A DNA stretch of 20,696 nt from Bacillota bacterium (GTDB taxonomy: Bacteria > Bacillota_C > Negativicutes > JAEYSJ01). The stretch spans positions 1 through 20,696 of the forward strand of contig JAEYSJ010000293.1 of assembly GCA_023434855.1 (NCBI GenBank), given 5' to 3'. The notes beneath the pieces were generated by a model that was not told where the DNA came from, made no database searches, and worked only from the letters and a program-made list of their open reading frames with translations. A program made the translations under genes and the position numbers. This document shows, piece by piece, positions 1-5,899 of this stretch; position 1 is the first letter of the stretch; each line of letters begins with the position of its first letter.

Positions 1-141
1 TTGTAAGACAAATTCGTAATTCCAACCAAAATTGTAGTATTGAACATATACACAAGCTAGGTAGTCAAGTGCTTGAATCCAAATGGATGCTCGGATGAAG
101 CGTAGCAGATTCTTCGTATGTTTAATATTAGGTCTAAACAT
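1..141. other. Left edge without recognised features
   Basis: I see no gene or hairpin that I can support in these bases. They lie downstream of the minus-strand Ada-type gene. Confidence 0.4.
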
Positions 142-465
142 TTATGGCCTACATACCTTACACGGTCTATAGCCAGCATTAATGGCTTCGTCGCGACTGT
201 CAAAGTAAACTTTATGATTATTTGACATTCTAGATACCCATCTACAGTCGGAATAATGGAATATACCGGAATTTGAATTGCCTATATATGTTGCCTCAAA
301 CGGGTGGGAATGCGGCACCGCTAGAGCAAATGCATCAGCTGCACAGTCATCCAAAGTAATAATGTGTTGAGCAGGTGGGATAGGACTAGCAATACCTGTA
401 GCGAAAGCAAATACACAACAAAATACCAATAGAAAATTAATATAAACCTTGTTTATGCGGTTCAT
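142..465 (-). CDS. Secreted small protein with Ada-type zinc-binding C-terminus
   Basis: A 107-aa protein of unknown role. It opens with an uncleaved-looking basic N-terminus and a hydrophobic stretch (about residues 8-24) ending at ASP, consistent with a Sec signal peptide. The last 45 residues resemble the metal-binding module of Ada (Ada_Zn_binding family): GNSNSGIFHYSDC, then SRDEAINAGYRPCKVCRP. The FH, the DC and the terminal CxxC would supply the zinc ligands. The same module is found on secreted nucleases and orphan exported proteins, so DNA repair should not be assumed. The ATG at 465 is chosen because a GGAGG lies 10 bases upstream; a TTG nine bases earlier is too close to that site. 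It follows the MORN gene on the same strand by 43 bases and may be co-transcribed. No clear terminator follows it. Confidence 0.8.
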   Translation of the reverse strand: MNRINKVYINFLLVFCCVFAFATGIASPIPPAQHIITLDDCAADAFALAVPHSHPFEATYIGNSNSGIFHYSDCRWVSRMSNNHKVYFDSRDEAINAGYRPCKVCRP

Positions 466-508
466 TTTATCCAAACCTCCTTTGTTATTAAGGTAACTGT
501 ACTACGGT

Positions 509-1483
509 TTAGGACTCGCCAACAAAATTACCGTTAAGCCAAGATCCTCTCTTAATGGAACCGTTCTGAGAGTAATAGGTACCATATCCGTGCTGCTTAT
601 CATTTAAAAATTCACCTTCATAACGGTTGCCACTTGCCCAGGCAATAACCCCCCTGCCAGTCCGTTTACCATCAACTATGTCTCCCTCATAACGGTCGCC
701 ATTAGTCCAGGTAATAACCCCCTTACCATTTGGCTTGTCACCAACCCAATCCCCTTCATAACGGTCACCACCAGAAAATATATAAATCCCTTTACCAGTC
801 CGTTTATTATCAACAAATTCACCTTCGTAGCGGTTACCATTAGCCCAGGTCTTAGTTCCTTTGCCTTGCTGGTTGCCGTTAACCCAGTCACCTTCATAAC
901 GGTTGCCGTTAGCCCAAGTTTTAATCCCTTTGCCATGAGGCATGTCATTTTCAAATTCGCCTTCATAGCGGTCACCGTTATTCCAGATATAAATGCCTTT
1001 GCCAGCCCGTTTACCATCAGCGTAGTCGCCTTCGTAACGGTCGCCTTTAGTCCAAACATAAAGACCCTTGCCGTGCGCTTTACCATCAGCCCAATCACCT
1101 TCATAACGGTCGCCGTTAGCCCAGATGTAAATCCCTTTATCATGTTGCTTATCATTGACCCAATTACCTTCGTAACGGTCACCATTAGCCCAGGTTTTTA
1201 TTCCCTTTCCATTAGGCTTGCCTTTTTGCATATCTCCTTCATATTTTGCAACAGGTTTACCGTTTAATAGCCATTGTAGAATTCCGTATCCTGTAACATA
1301 ACCTTCGGTATCAGCGTTACCCGACCACGTAACCGTCTCGTTAGGTTGGGGTTCATTATTCCAGACTTTATAGCCCTTGTCAGTTAGAAACCAAACACCG
1401 GAAGCGAAAACCTGTCCGGGAAAAGTAATTAAGGATAGCACTAGAACAAGGCTTAATATATTGAGTTTAATTAATCTTTGCAT
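509..1483 (-). CDS. Secreted MORN-repeat protein
   Basis: A 324-aa exported protein built mainly of MORN repeats. Residues 1-27 form a signal peptide ending near VFA. Residues 28-80 hold a less regular, MORN-like lead-in. From about residue 81 there are ten tandem 23-residue MORN units of the form YEGxW/F..GK..GKG....NGxR, ending with a degenerate unit and GSWLNGNF. MORN repeats form elongated beta-hairpin stacks used in binding; no catalytic domain is visible, so the partner is unknown. The ATG at 1483 has a GGGGGG site 6-7 bases upstream; the TTG 15 bases earlier lies within that site. The repeats keep long shadow frames open on both strands, which I do not count as genes. Confidence 0.85.
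   Translation of the reverse strand: MQRLIKLNILSLVLVLSLITFPGQVFASGVWFLTDKGYKVWNNEPQPNETVTWSGNADTEGYVTGYGILQWLLNGKPVAKYEGDMQKGKPNGKGIKTWANGDRYEGNWVNDKQHDKGIYIWANGDRYEGDWADGKAHGKGLYVWTKGDRYEGDYADGKRAGKGIYIWNNGDRYEGEFENDMPHGKGIKTWANGNRYEGDWVNGNQQGKGTKTWANGNRYEGEFVDNKRTGKGIYIFSGGDRYEGDWVGDKPNGKGVITWTNGDRYEGDIVDGKRTGRGVIAWASGNRYEGEFLNDKQHGYGTYYSQNGSIKRGSWLNGNFVGES
554..1243 (-). repeat. Ten tandem 69-bp units encoding MORN repeats
   Basis: The DNA encoding the MORN array repeats every 69 bases, each unit containing a variant of the sequence for GDRYEG or GNRYEG. Units are similar but not identical. The period equals 23 codons and there are no spacers, so this is a coding tandem repeat and not a CRISPR array. 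Confidence 0.85.
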
Positions 1484-1547
1484 GTGACTACCCCCCAATT
1501 AAATGCATTCGTTTGTCGCTTTTAAATAATTCTAACAACTATAAGCC

Positions 1548-1793
1548 CTAAATTTCTAAGTCGAAATTCGAATCGTTCTTTGTCTGAATCTCATAGACGA
1601 GTTTACGCCATTCTTCTTTAGATATAAAAACTTGTCCAGGATCGATAACATACGCAGGTACACGAAAGTTAATATTGTTCCCAAAACTAGCCACGGAAAG
1701 AATGCCAGCATGAAGCATAAGCGACACATCGCCAGATTCTATAAGCGGCAAAGCCTGCTGAAGAAAAAGCTTACGGTTAATGGTTGCTCTCAT
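1548..1793 (-). CDS. Unknown 81-aa protein
   Basis: I do not recognise this protein. It is soluble-looking with no signal peptide or membrane segment, mixed charge and an acidic C-terminus (NDSNFDLEI). The middle (GILSVASFGNNINFRVPAYVIDPG) reads like beta strands, followed by a likely helix (SKEEWRKLVYEIQTK). The ATG at 1793 is selected by a GAGGT site 8 bases upstream; a GTG nine bases earlier lies inside that site. It is on the same strand as the MORN and Ada-type genes but is separated from them by about 65 bases. Codon use looks like that of its neighbours. Confidence 0.6.
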   Translation of the reverse strand: MRATINRKLFLQQALPLIESGDVSLMLHAGILSVASFGNNINFRVPAYVIDPGQVFISKEEWRKLVYEIQTKNDSNFDLEI

Positions 1794-2072
1794 AAAATAC
1801 ACCTCATTTCAACACAATTCCCTTAATTACCATTTCAACGAAAAGGAAATAGCTTCCTGCTTACAAATGTACATTTGCTGGCCGCCTCCTTTTAACAAAG
1901 CACGATCTGCTTAAAAGAGGAAAAAGGGGGGACAGGGTGATGTAAAATATAACGGGAATATCCCGCCTTTTTTGTGTTGCAGTAAATCAAATATGTAAAG
2001 TGCTAGGCATTGAAAATAGTGATACTTTTTGAATTATTATTATTGCCACCATTTTTTGCAGCAATATTTAAA
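1794..2072. other. Divergent intergenic region with a 14-bp palindrome
   Basis: This gap separates the minus-strand 81-aa gene from the plus-strand 97-aa gene. It contains a perfect 14-bp palindrome, CAAATGTACATTTG, at 1864-1877, which could be an operator for either gene. Nothing else in it reads as coding, apart from a 15-codon frame at 1868 without a ribosome binding site. No strong sigma-70 promoter pair was found. Confidence 0.35.
1953..1973 (+). terminator. Short terminator-like hairpin upstream of the 97-aa gene
   Basis: CGGGA-ATA-TCCCG is followed by CC and six T residues. No plus-strand gene precedes it, so if real it would end an unannotated short transcript or act as a leader attenuator. 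The stem is only five pairs. Confidence 0.35.
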
Positions 2073-2089
2073 GGAGGGAGAAGAAGAAT

Positions 2090-2383
2090 ATGAGTGATAT
2101 TGAAAAAGCTGTAGCCGCATATCAAAGATTAGGAGCATTGGATTTTCTTATTTTCGGAATGGCGTTGTCATTGGGTTTTTTAATTTGGCGCATTGTTAAG
2201 ACGCAAGACAAAATAGTTACCACGCAGGATAATTTATTTTCCAAAATGGAAGCAATGAATAATTCATTATCGGTCCATGACCGACAGGCACAGGAAATGT
2301 CAGATAGGATTGAGAAAGGTGTAGATTGTCTTAATACAGTAAAAACTTCAGTAGCTAAACTTGAAGGGAGGCTAAAGGTATAA
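2090..2383 (+). CDS. Small membrane protein with C-terminal coiled coil
   Basis: A 97-aa protein I cannot name. A short amphipathic N-terminus precedes one membrane helix (about residues 17-35, LDFLIFGMALSLGFLIW). The remaining 60 residues are polar and heptad-like (QDKIVTTQDNLFSKMEAMNNSL... MSDRIEKGVDCLNTVKTSVAKLEGRL), pointing to a coiled coil. The layout is the mirror image of phage XhlA-type proteins, where the coiled coil is N-terminal, so I do not assign that family. The start has GGAGGG 12 bases upstream, a slightly long spacing. A series of hairpins follows. Confidence 0.65.
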   Translation: MSDIEKAVAAYQRLGALDFLIFGMALSLGFLIWRIVKTQDKIVTTQDNLFSKMEAMNNSLSVHDRQAQEMSDRIEKGVDCLNTVKTSVAKLEGRLKV

Positions 2384-2408
2384 AATCACAAATCAATTTA
2401 ATAGAGGT

Positions 2409-2533
2409 GAAGGGTAAAAAATTATTATTTATAAATATTTAAAACTTTTATCCTTCGGAATGTAATAAGTGTGGGACATTCCTACTGCTTCCACATCTCA
2501 CCATGATGACCATCTACCTTCGGGCAGATGGTC
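2409..2533 (+). other. Run of three hairpins between small genes
   Basis: Three stems follow one another. At 2409-2419/2446-2456, GAAGGGTAAAA pairs with TTTTATCCTTC with one G-T wobble around an AT-rich loop. At 2457-2482, GGAATGT pairs with ACATTCC. At 2508-2533, GACCATCT pairs with AGATGGTC across ACCTTCGGGC. None has a strong T-run. They lie between the 97-aa gene and the 28-codon peptide and may form a structured untranslated RNA. Confidence 0.4.
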
Positions 2534-2616
2534 ATTCCCCTGTACCGGAACTTTTTATAACTAAAATCATGATTTCGTCATATACTGTATTGTTATTCAA
2601 TTTTTGGAGGGATGAA

Positions 2617-2703
2617 ATGCTTATAGATATTGTATACGGTTTGATTTCCGTTGGTATTGTTACATTGGGCTCATTGGCTTACATTTATTTTAAACTTCCC
2701 TGA
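2617..2703 (+). CDS. Possible 28-aa hydrophobic membrane peptide
   Basis: An ATG at 2617 has GGAGGG six bases upstream and opens a 28-codon frame, MLIDIVYGLISVGIVTLG plus ten further residues. It is a single membrane helix with a lysine near the C-terminus. A GC-rich hairpin and T-run follow directly, giving a compact gene-plus-terminator unit. It could be a small membrane subunit, a regulatory peptide or a type I toxin; the sequence alone does not decide. The frame extends upstream to 2503 but crosses a hairpin without a second ribosome binding site. Confidence 0.45.
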   Translation: MLIDIVYGLISVGIVTLGSLAYIYFKLP

Positions 2704-2707
2704 TTCA

Positions 2708-2732
2708 CCCTCGCTTCGCCGGGGGCAAATTT
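2708..2732 (+). terminator. Terminator after the 28-aa peptide
   Basis: CCCTCG pairs with CGGGGG (one T-G pair) around CTTCGC, followed by CAAATTTTT. It lies five bases past the stop codon of the small peptide. Confidence 0.5.
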
Positions 2733-2764
2733 TTAAAATATGTGTATTGAAGCGGTATGATGAT

Positions 2765-2796
2765 AAGCCACCTACCTCCGGGTATGTGGCTTTTAA
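2765..2796 (+). terminator. Terminator hairpin
   Basis: AAGCCAC pairs with GTGGCTT, with further pairing inside the loop CTACCTCCGGGTAT, followed by TTTAATTT. Its core resembles the hairpin at 2508-2533 (CCAYCTACCTYCGGG in both), suggesting related elements. Confidence 0.55.
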
Positions 2797-2845
2797 TTTA
2801 TAGCGTCGTAATTAAAATAGCAGGTGAGCAACCTACTCATATACA

Positions 2846-2884
2846 ACAAAAGCCACCACACTTTTTAGTATGGTGGGCTTTTGT
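2846..2884 (+). terminator. Second hairpin with T-rich 3' arm
   Basis: ACAAAAGCC and GGCTTTTGT pair, with an inner ACCACA/TATGGT stem, around a T-rich loop. The A- and T-rich outer arms make it a plausible bidirectional terminator. Confidence 0.5.
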
Positions 2885-2899
2885 AAAAGAGGATTTAAC

Positions 2900-3040
2900 A
2901 TGTTTAGTTTTGACAGCGGCATTTTGTGTTCCACCGCTTATTATCATATGCGACTTCTTGAACAAATGAACAAAAGTTCCAAAAGTGGGAGGTATATTAT
3001 TTTTGGTGTAGAAATAGGGCAAATGCGACTAACTAAATAA
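2900..3040 (+). CDS. Possible 46-aa protein
   Basis: An ATG at 2900 with AGAGGA seven bases upstream opens a 46-codon frame beginning MFSFDSGILCSTAYYHMRLL and ending GQMRLTK. It contains two short MRL segments and a basic middle, with no recognised motif. Support is limited to the ribosome binding site and its position between a terminator and the PAP2 gene; it may be chance. Confidence 0.25.
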   Translation: MFSFDSGILCSTAYYHMRLLEQMNKSSKSGRYIIFGVEIGQMRLTK

Positions 3041-3081
3041 AATGAAAGAGATAATAACCAAAGTAATAGAAGGTGATATTT

Positions 3082-3747
3082 GTGAGGAAAGCCAACTGCG
3101 TAATATGGGAACTGCTGGCGGTTTGTATTATAGGTTTTTGTGCAATAAGTCAATTTGTCGCGAACCATGAGGTTGACGGATTTGACATATTAATTACGTC
3201 TTGGGTGCAAGGCATACGAACAGACATACTGATCCAAATATCAAATATATTAGCTGCAGTGGGTGCTCCGAAAACTGAGATGCATATAGCGATTGTTGTG
3301 GCAGTTCTGGGAATGGGTATTATTTTTTTGTTTCGGCAACAGAGGTTTAAGGACTTGGCTCCACAGTTTATTGTGTTTGGGGCGGCAAACATTGCGGCAT
3401 TTTACGTTAATTATTGGCTGAAAAATTTATTTCACCGGTCGCGACCGTTGGATCATATTGCATCATACAGTTATCCTAGTGGTCACGCCATGGTTTCTTT
3501 TACATTCTATATAACTGCTGCTTATTTTCTGTGGCAGAACATACCATCCAAGGCTGGTCGTTTAATAATAGCTGTTGTATGCTGTATGATGACGGTGCTT
3601 ATTGGGCTTAGCCGGGTATATCTCAATATGCACTATCCTAGTGACATTATTGGCGCTTATTTTGCCGGGGGTGGCATTACCCTGATAATAATTTTACTCT
3701 TTCGTTGGCATCGACGGCGTTCGGGGAATAACCTATCAGAGAATTAA
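3082..3747 (+). CDS. PAP2-superfamily membrane phosphatase
   Basis: A 221-aa integral membrane phosphatase, probably acting on undecaprenyl pyrophosphate or another lipid phosphate at the outer face of the inner membrane. All three PAP2 signature motifs are visible: KNLFHRSRP (KX6RP, residues 114-122), YPSGH (132-135) and SRVYLNMHYPSD (SRX5HX3D, 177-188). About six hydrophobic helices surround them, as in BcrC/PgpB-type enzymes. I choose the GTG at 3082, with AAGGTG six bases upstream, over the GTG at 3073 that overlaps this site. It stands alone, with terminators upstream and a 400-base gap downstream. The exact substrate cannot be read from sequence. Confidence 0.88.
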   Translation: MRKANCVIWELLAVCIIGFCAISQFVANHEVDGFDILITSWVQGIRTDILIQISNILAAVGAPKTEMHIAIVVAVLGMGIIFLFRQQRFKDLAPQFIVFGAANIAAFYVNYWLKNLFHRSRPLDHIASYSYPSGHAMVSFTFYITAAYFLWQNIPSKAGRLIIAVVCCMMTVLIGLSRVYLNMHYPSDIIGAYFAGGGITLIIILLFRWHRRRSGNNLSEN

Positions 3748-3934
3748 AGATGCCAATCAAACATCCTCTCCTTAAATACCCAACTGAGAATATTGAGCTT
3801 ATGCCCCTGCTTATTTAAAATGGTTCCCTTTGTAGTCGCTAATTCCTCATGGTATTAAGTTCAGCTCAATTTGGATATAGGTATACCATTACCACGTTAG
3901 CGTATTAAAAAATAAAGGAAATTTACAAAGCATC
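3748..3934. other. Intergenic stretch without recognised features
   Basis: Between the PAP2 stop and the promoter of the nickel locus I see no credible gene, hairpin or repeat on either strand. Confidence 0.5.
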
Positions 3935-3963
3935 TTGACACATTGTGAAAGTTATGACATACT
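3935..3963 (+). promoter_or_regulatory. Sigma-70-type promoter of the nickel locus
   Basis: A perfect TTGACA (3935-3940) is followed by a 17-base spacer and CATACT (3958-3963). Transcription would start near 3970, leaving a leader of almost 200 bases before the first start codon. Confidence 0.65.
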
Positions 3964-3969
3964 TTTTAT

Positions 3970-4086
3970 ATAAGAACTGCATGAATGCGGTCGGTTTTAT
4001 TAAAAGTAGGGCAACACAATATCGTTTTAAAAGCCATGAAGGTTAACTCGTCTTGAAAGGCGCGTCTATTCATGGCTTTTTTGCGT
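3970..4086 (+). promoter_or_regulatory. Attenuator-like leader ending in a strong terminator hairpin
   Basis: The leader holds a small hairpin (ACTGCAT/ATGCGGT near 3976-3992) and then a large one. AAAAGCCATGAA (4029-4040) pairs perfectly with TTCATGGCTTTT (4069-4080), followed by more T residues: an intrinsic terminator placed before the gene it precedes. GGTTTTA near 3994 can pair with TAAAAGCC at the foot of the terminator, a possible antiterminator. I could not match it to a known riboswitch class; it contains one GGGCAAC but not the repeated motifs I would expect of a NiCo riboswitch. A metal- or protein-responsive attenuator is likely. Confidence 0.55.
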
Positions 4087-4164
4087 GCAAAAAAAGGGGG
4101 AATTTGTTAAGAAAAATTTAGTAACCTGTTTTTGAAACTTAAAATTTTTTTGGAGGTTGGTTAT

Positions 4165-4857
4165 ATGCATATTCCTGATGGATATCTTAGCCCAAGCACT
4201 TGTTTAACATTAGGTGCCGTAATGGTGCCACTATGGTACAAAGCGTCAAATGTGGTTAAACGAACGGTTGAGATTGCAAATGTTCCATTTATGGCCATGG
4301 GAGCGGTATTTACTTTTCTTGTAATGATGTTCAACGTTCCGATTCCTGACGGTACAACAGCGCATGCCGTAGGAGCAGTTTTACTGGCAGTGACGGTCGG
4401 GCCATGGGTAACGATGATTTCAGTTAGTGTAGCATTATTGATTCAAGCACTTCTTTTTGGTGACGGAGGTGTATTGGCATTTGGGGCCAATGCATTCAAT
4501 ATGGCCTTTGTTATGCCATTTGTAGGATATTATACCTATAAGTATGTGGCCCAGAATTCTCCCATTAATTCTATGCGGCGAGTATTAGGCGGCGCAGTCG
4601 CCGGTTATGTAGGGATAAATGCTGCTGCATTTATTGCTGCAATTGAGTTTGGCATTCAGCCATTGTTGTTTGTATCACCAGAAGGTACACCACTCTATAG
4701 TCCCTACGGTTTAGATGTGGCTATACCTGCGATGATGACCGCTCATCTCTTAGTAGCAGGTTTAGTCGAAGCCGGAGTTACCGCCTTATCTCTTAAATTT
4801 ATTTTAAAAACATCGCCGGAATTGATAAAAGTTGGAACCGGCATAAAGGGGGCGTAA
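4165..4857 (+). CDS. cbiM: CbiM/NikM-type substrate-binding membrane component (ECF Ni/Co transporter)
   Basis: A 230-aa membrane protein of the CbiM/NikM family, the S component that binds Ni2+ or Co2+ in ECF-type uptake systems. The ATG at 4165, with GGAGG eight bases upstream, gives the N-terminus MHIPDGYLSP. In this family Met1-His2 and a further His form the metal site, so the start is well fixed. HAVGAVLLAVTVGPWV and the FGDGGVLAFGANAFNMAF motif (QALLFGDGG.. GANxFNM) are diagnostic. Six to seven hydrophobic helices are visible. It starts the operon that continues with a small membrane partner, DUF3842 and CooT, which argues for nickel over cobalt. No CbiQ or CbiO follows. Confidence 0.9.
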   Translation: MHIPDGYLSPSTCLTLGAVMVPLWYKASNVVKRTVEIANVPFMAMGAVFTFLVMMFNVPIPDGTTAHAVGAVLLAVTVGPWVTMISVSVALLIQALLFGDGGVLAFGANAFNMAFVMPFVGYYTYKYVAQNSPINSMRRVLGGAVAGYVGINAAAFIAAIEFGIQPLLFVSPEGTPLYSPYGLDVAIPAMMTAHLLVAGLVEAGVTALSLKFILKTSPELIKVGTGIKGA

Positions 4858-4859
4858 AC

Positions 4860-5192
4860 ATGAAGCGCATCTATTATGTGATAATGGCTGTAATAATTTT
4901 ATTGACTCCACTGGGGCTAATTGCGGAAGGAACGGCTTGGGGAGAATGGGGAGCGGATGATTTAACAAAAACTCTTGGATATGTGCCTGAAGGAATTGAT
5001 AAGGCCGGTGAATGGTGGCACGCTTTTTTTCAGGATTACTCCATACCTCAATTGGGTGAAATAGCCCATTCCGACCAAATTGGCTATATGTTTTCCGCGA
5101 TTCTGGGTTCGATGGCTATTTATGGCATTATGGTTATCTTAGGAAAAGTGTTGGCTCAAAAAGACCGCTCTGGGCAGCAACACATAAATTGA
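4860..5192 (+). CDS. Small membrane partner of CbiM (PDGLE/NikN-like)
   Basis: A 110-aa protein with an N-terminal membrane helix (residues 5-22), an external loop and a C-terminal helix (about 75-97). The sequence TPLGLIAEGTAWGEWG followed by YVPEGIDKAGEWW resembles the PDGLE/NikN-type subunits that accompany CbiM/NikM S components. It starts two bases after the cbiM stop, with a GGGGG site in between, so translation is coupled. Its probable role is to stabilise or gate the S component during Ni/Co uptake. Identification rests on layout and this partial motif similarity. Confidence 0.7.
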   Translation: MKRIYYVIMAVIILLTPLGLIAEGTAWGEWGADDLTKTLGYVPEGIDKAGEWWHAFFQDYSIPQLGEIAHSDQIGYMFSAILGSMAIYGIMVILGKVLAQKDRSGQQHIN

Positions 5193-5254
5193 CTCGCAAA
5201 TGACAATGCGAACTATTCCAACCAACGATGGTTCAATATTCTTGGAGGGATATT

Positions 5255-5668
5255 ATGCGGATTGCCGTAATTGACGGTCAAGGTGGCGGAATAGGCAAAG
5301 CTATTATTGATAAAATAAGGAAAGAATTTCGGGATGCGGTTGACATTGTTGCTTTAGGGACCAACGCATTAGCTACCCAAACAATGATTAAAGCTGGCGC
5401 CAATGAGGGAGCTACCGGCGAAGACGCAATTGTTTTCAATGCTAATCAGGTAGAATATATCACAGGGTCTTTAAGCCTAATCGTTGCCAACTCTATGTTA
5501 GGAGAATTCACACCTAAGATGGCTGCAGCTGTCGGTAGTAGTAAGGCTAGAAAAATGCTGTTACCTATTCACCGCAACAATGTTGATGTGATTGGTCTGC
5601 ACGTAGAACCACTCCCTCATCTTATTGATAGCTTATTAAGGCAAATAAAAAAGTACATGGAGGTATAA
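5255..5668 (+). CDS. DUF3842-family protein
   Basis: A 137-aa soluble protein of the DUF3842 type, beginning MRIAVIDGQGGGIGKAII, a beta strand plus glycine-rich loop resembling a dinucleotide- or nucleotide-binding turn. A second glycine-rich stretch (GANEGATGEDAIVFNA) and a conserved IVANSMLGEFTPKMAAAVGSSKARKMLLP segment follow. The biochemical function is unknown. The ATG at 5255 has GGAGGG six bases upstream; an ATG 27 bases earlier lacks a site. It precedes cooT by one base, a pairing that suggests a role in nickel handling or CODH-type metabolism (inference from context). Confidence 0.75.
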   Translation: MRIAVIDGQGGGIGKAIIDKIRKEFRDAVDIVALGTNALATQTMIKAGANEGATGEDAIVFNANQVEYITGSLSLIVANSMLGEFTPKMAAAVGSSKARKMLLPIHRNNVDVIGLHVEPLPHLIDSLLRQIKKYMEV

Positions 5669-5669
5669 T

Positions 5670-5870
5670 ATGTGTGAAGCAAATGCATATCTTTATCATG
5701 ACGGAAAAGAAGAGCTCTTGCTTGAACGTGTGGATAAGGTTTTAAATAACAACGGTGGAGTTTATCTGGAAAACATTTTTGGTGTGCGAAGAACAATTTC
5801 TGCCCGTATTAAGGAATTACAGTTAGTAGACCATCGTATTATTTTAGAAAGAACGAATGGGGGATTATAA
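5670..5870 (+). CDS. cooT: CooT-family nickel-binding protein
   Basis: A 66-aa protein matching CooT, the small dimeric Ni2+-binding protein first described with CO dehydrogenase maturation. It begins MCEANAYLYHDGKEELLLERVD and contains YLENIFGVRR and LQLVDHRIILE, the conserved blocks of the family. Cys2 is the known nickel ligand and is present. The start lies one base past the DUF3842 stop, with GGAGG overlapping the end of that gene. In this operon it would pass or buffer nickel brought in by the CbiM system. No CODH genes are in the window, so the client enzyme is unknown. Confidence 0.88.
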   Translation: MCEANAYLYHDGKEELLLERVDKVLNNNGGVYLENIFGVRRTISARIKELQLVDHRIILERTNGGL

Positions 5871-5899
5871 CATTCTCCCAAAGCAATGGAGGAACAACT

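Noticed and set aside
554..1243. CRISPR array
   Set aside because: The 69-bp units are contiguous, have no spacers and encode regular MORN repeats.
866..1267. 133-codon plus-strand and 169-codon minus-strand alternative frames inside the MORN gene
   Set aside because: They arise from the 69-bp repeat, which keeps several frames open. They have no ribosome binding site or plausible protein character.
1864..1877. 15-codon peptide (MYICWPPPFNKARSA) as a leader peptide
   Set aside because: No ribosome binding site and no downstream structure tied to it; the palindrome inside is more likely an operator.
2757..2969. 70-codon plus-strand frame
   Set aside because: It passes through two terminator-like hairpins and has no ribosome binding site at its start.
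3970..4086. NiCo (czcD-type) riboswitch before cbiM/nikM
   Set aside because: Only a single GGGCAAC is seen, without the four-way junction and repeated motifs expected. Kept only as an unclassified attenuator.
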